Origin: Crocinitomicaceae bacterium
Lineage (GTDB): Bacteria; Bacteroidota; Bacteroidia; Flavobacteriales_G; Salibacteraceae
Direction: 5' to 3'
DNA: 64,000 nt
Assembly: GCA_002707155.1 (NCBI GenBank)
Contig: PAME01000001.1
Location: 155,601 to 219,600, forward strand
Shown: positions 29,981-41,900 of the stretch, one piece after another
Position numbering within the stretch: position 1 is the first letter of the stretch
Layout: each line of letters begins with the position of its first letter
Notes under the pieces: generated by a model
Databases searched by the model: none
What the model was told of the DNA's origin: nothing
What the model saw: the letters and a program-made list of their open reading frames with translations, nothing else
Made by a program: the position numbers and the translations under genes

Positions 29981-31438
29981 TTATATTTCTTTTCGCAACC
30001 TAGCAACCGGAATATTAAGTTGTTCTCGGTATTTTGCAACTGTACGCCTTGCAATATTATAGCCCTTCACCTTCAATAAATCGGTTAACGCTTGATCCGT
30101 TAACGGCTTTTTCTTTTCCTCAACATCAATGGCTTCTTGCAGTATTTTCTTTACCTCTCTAGTGCTTACCTCCTCGCCTTCGGTATTGGTTAACGACTCA
30201 CTAAAAAAGGTTTTTAAGAGAAAAGTTCCGTAAGGCGTTTGAATGTATTTGCTATTCGCTACGCGACTTACTGTTGAAATATCCATTTCAATAATATCTG
30301 CAATGTCCTTCAAAATCATTGGCTTCAATTTGGTTTCGTCTCCACTCAAAAAATACTCTTTTTGAAAATCAAGAATAGTTTCCATGGTATACAATAGCGT
30401 ATTCTGACGTTGTTTGATCGCATCAATAAACCACTTGGCTCCGTCCAGCTTTTGCTTAACAAACATTAAAGCTTCTTTTTTCTTTTTGTCTGGCTTGCCT
30501 TTACTGCTCTGGTATTCCTCAATCATGTTAGCATACTGACGACTTACCTTAAGATCTGGAGCATTTCTTCCATTTAGTCGCAACTCAAACTGACCATCTT
30601 CAATTTCTAACATAAAATCGGGCAAAACAGCCTGACTTGCTTTTCCGTTTGAACTTGAATTCCCTGGTTTTGGGTTCAGCTTCTTAATCTCAACGTCCGC
30701 TTCTTTTAAAGCAAGTTCGTTAATTTCAAGACCTTCCAATATCTTTTTGTAGTGCTTTTTGGTATACGCGTCAAAATAGTCTTTAACTATAGCCTGCGCG
30801 GTTAACAACTCCACAGTGCGCTCTTTTCTTCGTCGCAATTGCAACAACAAGCACTCTTGTAAGGAGCGTGCACCTACTCCCGCCGGCTCAAAGCTTTGAA
30901 TTATCGATAGTAGACGGTTGACGACAGCAACCTCTGTAGTAATGTTTTGTGTAAATGCTAAATCATCTACAATTGCATCAACTTCTCTTCTCAAATATCC
31001 AGACTCATCCAATGATCCAATTAGATGATCGGCAATTAAATACTCGCCTTCGTCTAAGTCCTGCATATCCAGTTGGTCCTCTAATAACTCACTAAAGGTT
31101 TTTCCAAAAGAAATCGGCATTGACTTATCTTCTTCATCAGCGCCGTGATTTCTGGCAGTGTATTTATAGCTTGGTTCGTCATCGCTGTAATCTGAAAAAT
31201 CAAATTCCTTTTCTGCTTCTGATTTTTCTTTTGCTACATCGGTGTATTCGTCTTGTTCTTCGGCATATTCATCTTCATTCGCCTCTCGACCTTCTTCAAG
31301 AGCAGGATTTCTTTCCAACTCCTCCTTTATCCGTGCTTCAATCGCTACGGTAGGTACTTGCAATAATTTCATCAATTGAATCTGTTGAGGACTCAACTTC
31401 TGAAGCATTTTCAGGTTTAATGTTTGTCTTAGTGCCAT
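29981..31438 (-). CDS. rpoN: RNA polymerase sigma-54 factor
   Basis: Region I LSPQQIQLMKLLQ; RpoN box ARRTVAKYREQLNIP. Confidence 0.95.
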   Translation of the reverse strand: MALRQTLNLKMLQKLSPQQIQLMKLLQVPTVAIEARIKEELERNPALEEGREANEDEYAEEQDEYTDVAKEKSEAEKEFDFSDYSDDEPSYKYTARNHGADEEDKSMPISFGKTFSELLEDQLDMQDLDEGEYLIADHLIGSLDESGYLRREVDAIVDDLAFTQNITTEVAVVNRLLSIIQSFEPAGVGARSLQECLLLQLRRRKERTVELLTAQAIVKDYFDAYTKKHYKKILEGLEINELALKEADVEIKKLNPKPGNSSSNGKASQAVLPDFMLEIEDGQFELRLNGRNAPDLKVSRQYANMIEEYQSSKGKPDKKKKEALMFVKQKLDGAKWFIDAIKQRQNTLLYTMETILDFQKEYFLSGDETKLKPMILKDIADIIEMDISTVSRVANSKYIQTPYGTFLLKTFFSESLTNTEGEEVSTREVKKILQEAIDVEEKKKPLTDQALTDLLKVKGYNIARRTVAKYREQLNIPVARLRKEI

Positions 31439-31578
31439 AGCTTTTGAATATTACAAGATAAAAAAAACAGTAAGTCAATTAACGTGCCATGGCATTTTTT
31501 TTCTTTATTTATCAGGGGTTACGAACGACCATTGAGATTCTGAAGTAAGTCCAGATTGATCACCTAAACAGTCAATAA

Positions 31579-33747
31579 TTATTCAGCTGTTTTTTCATTC
31601 GCATACAAGTCTTTGTAACCCATATTCCAAAACATAAACGCCCATCTATCTGCTTGTTCTTCAATTACTTTAGCAGTTGGCTTACCTGCACCATGACCCG
31701 CTTTTTCTTCAATACGAATCACTACAGGGTTAGCTCCGGTATGTTTAGATTGTAATTCTGCAGCAAATTTAAAACTGTGCGCGGGTACCACTCTGTCATC
31801 ATGATCGGCAGTAAACACCATCGTCGCCGGATATTCTGTCCCTTCCTTCAAGGTATGAAGCGGTGAATATCCTTTCAAATACTCAAACATTTCTTTGCTG
31901 TCTTCGCTACTTCCGTATTCCGGCGTCCAACCATAGCCTACTGTAAATTTATGGTAGCGCAGCATATCCATAACACCAACGTGTGGTAAAGCTACAGCAT
32001 ACAAATCTGGTCGCTGAGCCATACAAGCACCCACTAAAAGACCACCATTTGATCCGCCTTCAAGAGCCAGTTTTTCTTTAGAAGTATAACCTTCTTTTAT
32101 CAAAAATTCAGCACCAGCAATGAAGTCATCAAATACGTTTTGTTTCTTCATTTTCATTCCCGCTTTGTGCCAATCTTCTCCAAACTCACCACCACCTCTT
32201 AGATTCACCATGGCATAAACACCTCCATTCTCTAGTAGAACTATGTTTGAAGTACTGAACGAAGGTGACAAACTGATATTGAATCCACCATATCCATAAA
32301 TTAATGTTGGGTTTGTTCCATCTAGTTTCAATCCTTTTTTATGGACTATAAACATGGGTACATCTGTACCATCTTTACTTTTAAAGAAAACTTGTTTTGC
32401 TTCGTAAGCAGAAGGGTCAAAAGCCAACTCTGGTTGATAGAAAACTTCAGATTTTCCAGTTGCAATATCGTACCTGAAAATAGTGGAAGGATAAGTAAAC
32501 GAAGTGAACGAGTAGAACAATTCAGTTGCTTCCCGTTTACCGTAAAATCCTCCAGCAGAGCCTGGAGCAGGTAATTCAATTTCTCTTTTATTGTTAGCAT
32601 CGTAGTCCATTTCAAAAATTCGGTTGGTTGCGCTCATAAGATAAGTTGCATACATTTTACCTCCGCCTGTACTCACCGATTCCAGCAAATTGTCAGACTC
32701 TGCAATAATGTCTGTCCAATTCTCCTTCGCAACATTATTAGGGTCAATAGCTACTAAGCGATAATTAGGAGCATCAACATTGGTTCTCACTAAAAACTTA
32801 CCGTCTATAAAATCAACAACTCCACTTTTATTTTCATATCCCGGAATTAGGGTTTTAAAGTCTGCCTCACTATCCGCTTTTCGAAACCTCAATTCACTTC
32901 CCTCTGTTCCGTTTTGTTTGTAAAGAATCGAATACTCATCGTCTTCAGTATTCGACATGTAATGATACATTTTTGGGTTCTCGGGATCCGCATAAATTAA
33001 CTTATCGTTTTTTTGAGGTTCGCCAATTTTATGATAATAAATCTGGTGGTTCTCATTCGCAGCAGAGTATTTTGTTGCCTCATCTGAAATGGGATACCTA
33101 CTATAGAAAAACCCGTCATTAAACCAGTTTACACCTGAAAATTTTACCCATTGAATCACATCAGTCATTTCTTTGTTTGTGGCAACTTCTCGTACATGAA
33201 TCTCTGACCAATCAGAACCTGCCTCGGATTTGATGTAAGAAATGTATTTATCATCGTCAGAAGCTCCCGAAATACCAATGGCAATCGTACCGTCTTTACT
33301 TAATTTATTTGGATCAATAAAAACTTGCTGCTCGCCGTCCATGCCTTTTTTATAATAAATCACTGCTTGATTTTGTAGCCCGTCATTTTTATAGAAAAAG
33401 TAGTAGTCGCCTACTTTTCTTGGAGAAGAAAGCTTTGGATAATTCATCAACTCTTCGTACCGATTAGCGATTTTTTCTCGGTAAGGAATTTGAGCTAGGT
33501 AGCCATTTGTTACCTCATTTTGAGCTTTTACCCATAATCCAGTTTCTTCTGATGTATCGTTTTCCAACCATCGGTAGGGATCGGGAACCTGTGTTCCAAA
33601 ATAGTCATCCACCACGGTGGCATCTCGTCGAGTATCTGGATACGTCAATCCTTTTTTCATTTCTTTTTTCTCTGGTGTTTCGCAACTTAGCAACCCAACA
33701 ATTAAAAGGGCCGAAAGCGAAAAATAAGTGTGCTTCTTTATCTTCAT
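31579..33747 (-). CDS. Prolyl oligopeptidase (S9A), predicted lipoprotein
   Basis: GGSNGGLLVGACMAQRPDLY catalytic Ser region, DHDDRVVPAHSFKF; lipobox LLSCE. Confidence 0.94.
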   Translation of the reverse strand: MKIKKHTYFSLSALLIVGLLSCETPEKKEMKKGLTYPDTRRDATVVDDYFGTQVPDPYRWLENDTSEETGLWVKAQNEVTNGYLAQIPYREKIANRYEELMNYPKLSSPRKVGDYYFFYKNDGLQNQAVIYYKKGMDGEQQVFIDPNKLSKDGTIAIGISGASDDDKYISYIKSEAGSDWSEIHVREVATNKEMTDVIQWVKFSGVNWFNDGFFYSRYPISDEATKYSAANENHQIYYHKIGEPQKNDKLIYADPENPKMYHYMSNTEDDEYSILYKQNGTEGSELRFRKADSEADFKTLIPGYENKSGVVDFIDGKFLVRTNVDAPNYRLVAIDPNNVAKENWTDIIAESDNLLESVSTGGGKMYATYLMSATNRIFEMDYDANNKREIELPAPGSAGGFYGKREATELFYSFTSFTYPSTIFRYDIATGKSEVFYQPELAFDPSAYEAKQVFFKSKDGTDVPMFIVHKKGLKLDGTNPTLIYGYGGFNISLSPSFSTSNIVLLENGGVYAMVNLRGGGEFGEDWHKAGMKMKKQNVFDDFIAGAEFLIKEGYTSKEKLALEGGSNGGLLVGACMAQRPDLYAVALPHVGVMDMLRYHKFTVGYGWTPEYGSSEDSKEMFEYLKGYSPLHTLKEGTEYPATMVFTADHDDRVVPAHSFKFAAELQSKHTGANPVVIRIEEKAGHGAGKPTAKVIEEQADRWAFMFWNMGYKDLYANEKTAE

Positions 33748-33831
33748 TAAATTAAGATAACAAAATTAAGTTGAGTTCAAAAATTGTAGGACAGAAATGG
33801 TATGGGTGGTTTACAACCAATGAATAATTCC

Positions 33832-35265
33832 CTAAAACTCTGCATTCTTTGGAGTCCTTGGAAAAGGTATTACATCCCTAACATTGGTCATGCCCGTAAT
33901 GAATAAAACCAATCGCTCAAAGCCCAAACCGAAACCTGCATGTTTGCACGTACCAAACTTTCGAGTGTCTAAATACCACCACATCTCCTCTTCAGGAATG
34001 TTGAATTCCTTCATTTTTTGTTGCAGGTTTTCTAAACGTTCTTCACGTTGCGAGCCACCTACAATTTCACCAATTCCAGGGAACAGTATATCCATTGCGG
34101 CAACCGTTTTTCCATCGTCGTTCATGCGCATGTAGAATGCCTTTATGTTTGCGGGGTAATCGTATAAGATTACCGGCTTCCCGAAGTGCTTTTCTACCAA
34201 ATAACGTTCGTGCTCACTTTGCAAATCGGCTCCCCATTCGTCTAATAAGTAATCGAATTTTTTCTTTTTGTTGGGTTTACTGTTTCTTAGAATGTTGAAT
34301 GCGTCTGTATAGGACACGCGTTCAAAATCTTGCTCGGCAACCATCTTTAGCTTTTCACGCAATGGGAAAGGCTGGCGCAATTCGGCTTTCATGTTTTTTT
34401 CTTCCTCCAAAATTCTGCTTTCCAAGAATTCTAGGTCATCTGCGCACTTTTCAGAAACGTAATTAATTACGTATTTCAAAAAATCCTCAGCCAAGTCCAT
34501 GTTGTCGAACAAATCGTTGAACGCAACCTCTGGCTCTATCATCCAGAATTCCGCTAAATGACGAGAAGTATTTGAATTTTCGGCTCTAAATGTTGGGCCA
34601 AAGGTGTACACTTTTGAAAGTGCCATTGCCGCCAACTCTGCTTCCAACTGACCCGATACCGTTAGATTAGTTTCTTTTCCAAAAAAGTCTTCTTTGTAAT
34701 TTACTTCACCCGCATCATTTAGCGGAGGATTCTTTAAATCTAAAGCCGTTACGCGAAACATTTCTCCAGCACCCTCAGCATCAGAACCCGTAATTATTGG
34801 AGAATGAAGGTTATAAAACCCGTGATCGTTAAAATACTGGTGTATGGCAAAAGAAACCGCATGCCGAATTCTAAACACAGCACTAAAGGTGCTCGTTCTA
34901 AAACGCAAATGCGCATTTTCTCTTAGAAATTCTAAGCTATGCTTTTTTGGTTGAATTGGAAATTCGTCTGGGTTAGAGTCTCCTAACACCTCCAACCCCG
35001 AAACATTCATTTCTATGGATTGACCTCTACCTTGAGAGGCAACTATTTCTCCTGTCAAGCTCAAACAAGCGCCTGTGGAAATGCGTTTAATTTCTGCTTC
35101 AGAAAATTGCTCAAAATCAATTACACATTGCAAATTTTTGATGGTAGAACCGTCATTTAAAGCTACAAAACGATTACTTCTAAAGGTTCTAACCCAGCCT
35201 TTAACGGTGGTTTCAATTCCTATTTTTTCGTCTGCTATTAAGGTTGCAATGGAAACTTGACTCAT
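33832..35265 (-). CDS. asnS: Asparaginyl-tRNA synthetase
   Basis: Class II aaRS motifs; FGLGFERLVLFITGMTNVRDVIPFPRTP. Confidence 0.95.
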   Translation of the reverse strand: MSQVSIATLIADEKIGIETTVKGWVRTFRSNRFVALNDGSTIKNLQCVIDFEQFSEAEIKRISTGACLSLTGEIVASQGRGQSIEMNVSGLEVLGDSNPDEFPIQPKKHSLEFLRENAHLRFRTSTFSAVFRIRHAVSFAIHQYFNDHGFYNLHSPIITGSDAEGAGEMFRVTALDLKNPPLNDAGEVNYKEDFFGKETNLTVSGQLEAELAAMALSKVYTFGPTFRAENSNTSRHLAEFWMIEPEVAFNDLFDNMDLAEDFLKYVINYVSEKCADDLEFLESRILEEEKNMKAELRQPFPLREKLKMVAEQDFERVSYTDAFNILRNSKPNKKKKFDYLLDEWGADLQSEHERYLVEKHFGKPVILYDYPANIKAFYMRMNDDGKTVAAMDILFPGIGEIVGGSQREERLENLQQKMKEFNIPEEEMWWYLDTRKFGTCKHAGFGLGFERLVLFITGMTNVRDVIPFPRTPKNAEF

Positions 35266-35329
35266 GATAATTGTGTTTCAATAAATTTTGAGGCTGCAAA
35301 AATAACAAGCTGGCTTCGTGTTTAGTGAT

Positions 35330-35400
35330 CGTTCTGAATTTATTTCACTTGCTTTTAATTGCATTTTGGACCAGAGATTCTTAAATAAATTCAGAATGAC
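35330..35400. repeat. Palindromic intergenic repeat (family A)
   Basis: Arms ttctgaatttattt (35332-35345) and aaataaattcagaa (35383-35396), flanked by gatgac-like ends. Confidence 0.7.
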
Positions 35401-35558
35401 TGGTTTTAAGAATAGCACCCGAAATTCTATTCGCTTCTTTCTCTCCAATGCCTGATGTTATTCCGCAGGATTTGTTAAACAGATTTAGGAACTAAATCGT
35501 TGAGAAACTTCTATGTGGTATCTCACTACTAATTAGAATAGTCTATGTTAATAGAGAG

Positions 35559-35621
35559 ATTCCGTATAGCTAATTCACACTAACCGCCAATGGCGATTAG
35601 GTTCATTTACGCATACGGAAT
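35559..35621. repeat. Inverted repeat attccgtat...atacggaat with internal cgcc-aat-ggcg hairpin
   Basis: Arms at 35559-35567 and 35613-35621. Confidence 0.55.
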
Positions 35622-35767
35622 GACGCGGTGCTTAAGACTGGGTGGCACGGGAATAATGCCATTTGTATAAAGCTTTTCTGTTAAAAAAACAAAGAAACTA
35701 CGGAAACAAAGGAAACTATTTAAGCAAAAAACGTTTCCACTGTATTTTTTCCATATACATTCGCGCC

Positions 35768-36391
35768 GTGGAAAAAATAGACGACAAATTTCAACAGATT
35801 TTAATGGGAGCACTCGACGTATTTATGAAATACGGAATACGCAGTGTTACTATGGATGATTTAGCGCGTCACTTAGGTGTTTCTAAAAAAACAATTTACA
35901 AATACGTAAGTGATAAAAAAGAATTAGTCCATAAAGGAATGGAGTACCATCATCAATTGGAAGTTTGTGCAATTGATAGATGCGTGCAACAAAAATTAAA
36001 TGCGATCGACGAGAACTTTGAGATTTCTAAAGTGATTGTTGACCAGCTTAAAAACGTTCATCCTTCGGTAATGTATGACCTTCAAAAGTACTATCCAGAG
36101 GCAATGTCAAGCTTTCAGAAGTACAAAATGACTGTAGTAAAAGACTGGGTTTCTTCAAATATGCAACGAGGTATTGAACAGGGGCTGTATCGTAATGACT
36201 TAAACATTCCTATTCTAACGTCTGTTTATATAGCTCGAATGGACGATTTCTTTAACCGTGATTTGTTTCCTGAAGAAATTCCGTCCTCAGAAATATATAT
36301 GGAAGTCTTCCGCTATCACATAAGAGGACTGGCCTCAGAGAAGGGCATTACCTATTTAAAAGAAAAAGTAAAAAACACTCAAACTAGATAA
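35768..36391 (+). CDS. TetR/AcrR-family regulator
   Basis: HTH ALDVFMKYGIRSVTMDDLARHLGVSKKTIYKYVSDKKEL; GTG start preferred. Confidence 0.9.
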   Translation: MEKIDDKFQQILMGALDVFMKYGIRSVTMDDLARHLGVSKKTIYKYVSDKKELVHKGMEYHHQLEVCAIDRCVQQKLNAIDENFEISKVIVDQLKNVHPSVMYDLQKYYPEAMSSFQKYKMTVVKDWVSSNMQRGIEQGLYRNDLNIPILTSVYIARMDDFFNRDLFPEEIPSSEIYMEVFRYHIRGLASEKGITYLKEKVKNTQTR

Positions 36392-36398
36392 TAAACTG

Positions 36399-37751
36399 AT
36401 GAAAACACCCACAACACTTTTTATCTCGCTCTTCATTTGCACTGTGCTATTTGGACAGGCTGAGGATAAAAAGACCTCGTTTAGTCTCAAAGAGGCCAAA
36501 ACTTATGCAGCAGAACATTCCTATTTTTCAAGAAGCGCAATGATGGATGTGAAAAAAGCTGAACAGCGCATTAAGGAAGTAACCGGAATGGGACTTCCAC
36601 AGATTAACGCAAGCGCAGGTTACAACTATTTCCTAGAAATACCAGTGCAATTAGCACCTGCGAGTTCATTTAATCCAATGGCTCCAGCGGATGAATTTAT
36701 TGAATTCCAGCTGGGTGTCGCGAGTAATATGAAAGCTGGAATATCAGTAAGTCAATTGCTATTTGATGGTTCTTACATAGTGGGATTAAAAGCTTCTAAA
36801 ACCTACAGAGAATTGGTTTATGCTCAAAAGGCCAAAACAGATGCTGAAATTGCCCGAGATGTAACCAAATCTTACGGAATGGTGCTCGCCTCTGACGAAA
36901 ACTTAAAGTTGATAATTGAAAACGAAAAACAATTACAAAAAATGGTGGACGAAGCCGATGCTATGTATGAAGCTGGTTTTATGGAAGAAAAGGATGTTGA
37001 TCAGTTGAGACTGCTACTCCTAAATACTCAAAACCTTAAAATTCAAACCGAAAACCAGCAGAAAGTAGCAACCGACATGCTAAAGTTTACCATGGGAATG
37101 CCCATCAAAAATGAAATTGATTTAACCGAAAAACTAGACGATATAAAAAACCCATTCTCGAACAAAGACCAAAACCTGAACTCAAAACTGGTTGTAGAAA
37201 ACCACGTTGAATATCAAGCCGCAACCGTTAGTCTAAGAGCTCAGGAGCTTACCTTAAGCAACGAAAAAATGGGCAATTACCCTAAACTTTACGGAAGTTT
37301 TGCATACGAGGGCAACTCGTTTGGGAATGATTTTAATCATTTTTCGAGCGGCGGAAGCTGGTTTCCAACAAGTGTAATTGGGGTGCAGCTAAACGTGCCA
37401 ATTTTCGCAGGTGGAATGCGACACAACAAAATACAACAAGCAAAAGTCAGCGTTGAGCAAGCCAATCTCCGATTGGACCAAACCGAACAAGGATTATTCT
37501 TGGACATGGCAAGCAAAAAAAGCGCTTATAAAACCGCCATTAATAAACTAGACAATTCGTCTAAGAACATTGAGCTTGCAGGTAAAATCAAAAAACAAAC
37601 TCAAATCAAATATTCAGAAGGTATGTCAAGCAGTGTTGAACTTACTCAAACCGAAAATCAGTACCTCCAATCTCAAATGAATTATATAATGGCAGTAATT
37701 GAAGTTATTCAGGCGAAAGCTGATTTGGATTACGCTATAGGAACTAAATAA
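36399..37751 (+). CDS. TolC-family outer membrane efflux protein
   Basis: Signal peptide, OEP repeats, QLNVPIFAGGMRHNKIQQAK. Confidence 0.93.
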   Translation: MKTPTTLFISLFICTVLFGQAEDKKTSFSLKEAKTYAAEHSYFSRSAMMDVKKAEQRIKEVTGMGLPQINASAGYNYFLEIPVQLAPASSFNPMAPADEFIEFQLGVASNMKAGISVSQLLFDGSYIVGLKASKTYRELVYAQKAKTDAEIARDVTKSYGMVLASDENLKLIIENEKQLQKMVDEADAMYEAGFMEEKDVDQLRLLLLNTQNLKIQTENQQKVATDMLKFTMGMPIKNEIDLTEKLDDIKNPFSNKDQNLNSKLVVENHVEYQAATVSLRAQELTLSNEKMGNYPKLYGSFAYEGNSFGNDFNHFSSGGSWFPTSVIGVQLNVPIFAGGMRHNKIQQAKVSVEQANLRLDQTEQGLFLDMASKKSAYKTAINKLDNSSKNIELAGKIKKQTQIKYSEGMSSSVELTQTENQYLQSQMNYIMAVIEVIQAKADLDYAIGTK

Positions 37752-37753
37752 TC

Positions 37754-38920
37754 ATGAAAAACAATTACATCCAAATACATATTACAATGAAACAGATAAC
37801 TGTATTTCTACTTGCAACCTTATTTATGGTTTCTTGTACTGAAAAACCCGGAACTGATGAACTTTCGTTAATTAAAGTTGAGAAAGATTCTCTTAAAGAA
37901 GTCAAGGCTACAATTAGTGAAAGATTAGCTGAAATTGAATTAAGGATAGCTGAATTGGATACAACCAAATCTCTTGCATTAATTTCTACAGCTGCAGCAA
38001 ATATCGAGTCCTTCAATCACTATTTTCAAGTTTATGGGTCGCTGGCTTCTGATCAAAACGCTCAGATTTACCCTGAAATAGGGGCTACAATTACTACTAT
38101 CAAAGTAAAAGAAGGACAGGAAGTCAGTAAAGGGCAAACAATAGTAACACTAGATATCCAATCTATACGAGAGCAAGAGGCTGAATTGAAAACTAGAATG
38201 GTTTTGGCGGAAACTACTTTTCAAAAACAAAAGAAATTGTGGGATCAAAAAATCGGTTCTGAAATGCAGTTTCTTCAAGCTCAGAATAACAGAGACGCTC
38301 TTCAAAATAGCTTAAAAGGATTGCAGGCAAACATTGCAAAAGGAAACATAACTGCACCCTTTTCAGGGGTTGTAGACGAGATTTTCCCGAAAGAAGGTGA
38401 AATGGCTATGCCTGGTATGCCCGTAGTGCGTTTATTAAATTTATCAAAAATGTACATTGAGGCTGATATCTCTGAAAATTACGTGGGAAAGGTAAAGGCT
38501 GGAGACCAAGTTATTGTGAGCTTCCCTGCGCTTGGAATTGAAAAGCCATCTACAATTGAACGTTTGGGTCAATTTATAAATCCAAATAACAGAACGTTTA
38601 AAATAAGAGTGAACGTTGATAACAGCGATAATGTATTGAAACCAAACATGGTTGCATTAATCAACATCAATGACTTTAAACAAGATACTGCAGTAGTTGT
38701 TGCTTCTTCATTAATAATGGAAGGGGCTAGCAACAAGCGCTATGTTTTTGTGGTAAACCAAACAAAGGGTGCTCACATGGTTAAAAAACAAGAAGTTGAA
38801 GTGGCAATGACTTACGAAGGAAGATCTTTAGTTAAATCGGGGCTTTCTGGTAAAGAAAAGCTAGTTGACAAAGGAGCACGGAGTATTCGTGACGGAGAAC
38901 TGGTTGAAATTCAAAAGTAA
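37754..38920 (+). CDS. RND efflux periplasmic adaptor (HlyD/AcrA family); start may be 37787
   Basis: Lipobox FMVSCTEKP from the internal Met; biotinyl-lipoyl-like KVKEGQEVSKGQTIVTLD and NITAPFSGVVDEIFPKEGEMA. Confidence 0.93.
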   Translation: MKNNYIQIHITMKQITVFLLATLFMVSCTEKPGTDELSLIKVEKDSLKEVKATISERLAEIELRIAELDTTKSLALISTAAANIESFNHYFQVYGSLASDQNAQIYPEIGATITTIKVKEGQEVSKGQTIVTLDIQSIREQEAELKTRMVLAETTFQKQKKLWDQKIGSEMQFLQAQNNRDALQNSLKGLQANIAKGNITAPFSGVVDEIFPKEGEMAMPGMPVVRLLNLSKMYIEADISENYVGKVKAGDQVIVSFPALGIEKPSTIERLGQFINPNNRTFKIRVNVDNSDNVLKPNMVALININDFKQDTAVVVASSLIMEGASNKRYVFVVNQTKGAHMVKKQEVEVAMTYEGRSLVKSGLSGKEKLVDKGARSIRDGELVEIQK

Positions 38921-38950
38921 TTCGAAACCTAAACGTTAATCCAAAACAAA

Positions 38951-41900
38951 ATGGGAAAAGAAAAAATAAAGGGAATAATGAAGGAGTTCAGTCTTTCTTC
39001 AGCTTCCATAAAAAACCGTATGACGGTATATGTTATAACCGGGATTATTCTAATCGCAGGTGTAAGCGCATATATCAACATGCCAAGAGAAAGTTTTCCA
39101 GAGGTAGTAATTCCGCAGATTTATGTGGGAACTCCATATCCTGGAAACTCTGCAGCTGATATTGAAAAGCTGATTACTCGACCGCTAGAAAAAGAAATAA
39201 AATCTATTTCTGGAATTGATAAAATGACTTCTACATCAGTACAGGGTTATTCTACCATATTCATTGAATTTGACTTTAGTATTTCGCCCGAAGAGGCACT
39301 CAGAAAGGTAAAAGACAAAGTTGATATTGCAAAGGGAAATCCTGATTTTCCAAATGATTTGCCTGCAGACCCGAATGTTTTTGAAATGAACATGTCAGAA
39401 ATGATGCCGATTCTGAACATTAACCTTTCTGGAGATTATTCTGTAGATCAACTAAAAGAATACGCAGAATACTTAGAAGATAAAATTGAAATGCTCCCTG
39501 AAATCACTGAAGTTGATGTTCGCGGTGTCACTGAAAAAGAAATGAAGGTAAATGTTGACCTTGCAAAAATGGAAGCTATGCAAATTAGCTTCAATGATAT
39601 TGCTGGAGCTATTCAACAAGAAAACATTACCATTTCTGGTGGTGACATTTTGAACGATGACCTTAGAAGAACAGTAAGAGTTGTGGGGGATTTTAAAAAT
39701 GCCTCAGAATTAGAAGATGTAACTGTTAAGCAAGAGAAATTCGATATTGTTTACCTGAGAGACATAGCAGAAGTTGTGTTTGAAGAAGCCGAAAAAACAA
39801 GTTATGCCCGTGAATACAAGAAGCCTGTGGTAATGGTGGATGTTAAAAAACGAGCAGGAGAAAACTTGATAAACGCTTCAGAGAGCATCAATAAAATTAT
39901 CGAAGAAGCTAAAGAAAATGTGATTCCGGATGACGTCACGATTACCGCTACCAATGACCAAAGTGATGTGACACGCAGAATGGTTTCGGAATTAGAAAAC
40001 AGTATCATTTTTGGAATGTTGTTGGTTATACTTGTGCTCCTTTTCTTCCTTGGCTTAAGAAATGCTTTATTTGTAGGGGTAGCCATTCCTTTGAGTATGT
40101 TCCTTTCTATGTTCATTTTAGGAGCAGTTGGAGTAACACTTAACATGATGGTACTTTTCTCATTGATTCTAGCACTCGGAATGCTGGTGGATAACGGAAT
40201 TGTGGTAGTCGAGAATATTTATCGACTCATGGACAAAGAAGGCATGAACCCAATCGACGCTGCTAAGTATGGTGTTGGTGAAGTTGCATGGCCAATTATA
40301 GCATCAACTGCTACAACTCTAGCGGCATTTTTACCCTTGGCAGTATGGCCGGGAATTATGGGTGAGTTCATGTTCTGGCTACCAATTACCTTAATGACCG
40401 TATTAGGCTCCTCTTTATTCGTAGCCTTAGTTATTAACCCAGTACTGACTTCTGTGTTAATGAAAGTAGAAGAGAAAAAAACCAGTGCGAAAAGATTAGC
40501 AATAATTGGAATTTCGTTAATCATTATGGGATTCATATTGAGAGCTATTGATTCAAAGTCATTAGGTAGTTTGTTGATTGTTGGCGGAATTTTAGGGTTT
40601 TTGAATTTCTATTTTCTTTCTCCTGCTACCAAGTGGTTTCAGGGAAAAATACTACCCAATTTAGAAGATCGTTACAATAACTTCTTGGGTTATACATTTA
40701 GAAAAAAGAATCCTCTTTGGTTCTTCTTTGGAACGATATTCTTTTTGTTCTTCTCTTTTATTATGTTGGGTGTTTTACCACCAAAAGTGATTTTCTTTCC
40801 ATTAGGACAACCTCAATACGTCAATATATTTATTGAGGCGCCCATTGGAACTGATATTGAGCAAACCAATGAAATTACCAAGGAATTAGAGATTCGAATA
40901 AACGACTATATCACCAAATTTGACGATGCTTCTGGAAACGATATTCATGGAACTGAAAACAATTTCCTAGTAAAATCGGTAATTGCTCAAGTTGGAGAAG
41001 GTACTTCTGACCCTAGTCAGGGCCCATCAATGGCAAATACACCGCACAAAGCAAGAATTACAGTAAGTTTTGTAGAGTTTCAGTATCGTCGTGGAGTAAT
41101 GACCTCTGATGTTATGGAAGAAATTCGAAAAATTGTAAAAGGCATACCTGGAATTCAGGTTACAGTTGATAAAAATAATGACGGTCCTCCAGTTGGCAAG
41201 CCAATAAACATTGAAATTACTGGCGACGATTACGATGAATTAATCGCACAGGCCGAAAACATTAAAGGCTTCATTAATGGAAAAAATATTGGTGGTATAG
41301 AAGAACTGAAACTGGATGTGGAGGTTGGTAAACCTGAGTATTTGATTGAGGTAGACCGTAAAAAAGCACGAAGATTTAATGTTTCGACTTACCAAGTAGG
41401 TTCTACATTAAGAACCGCTCTATTTGGCCAAGAGGTATCGACTTTTAAAGACGGTGAAGACGATTACGATATCGTAGTTCGACTAAAAGACGAGTATAGA
41501 TACGATGCTGACAAGCTGATGAATCAGAGGATTACCTTCCGTGATCAAACAAATGGTCAAATTCGTCAGATTCCAATTTCTTCTATTGCTACAGCAAAGA
41601 AAACGAGTACGTATTCTTCGGTAAAACGTAAGAATATGAATCGAATGATTACCATTACCTCTAACGTGTTAGATGGTTATAACCCGAACGAAGTAGTGGC
41701 TGAGATTAAGGAGTCTATGGACGATTACAACCTTCCAGAAGGCAATGCTATTAGCTTTACTGGTGAGCAAGAGGAACAAGCAAAAGAAATGGCTTTCTTG
41801 GGCAACGCCCTAATGATAGCAGTATTCCTTATCTTTTTAATCATCGTATCGCAATTCAACTCAATGAGTACACCAATTATCATTGTAGGTTCGGTGGTAT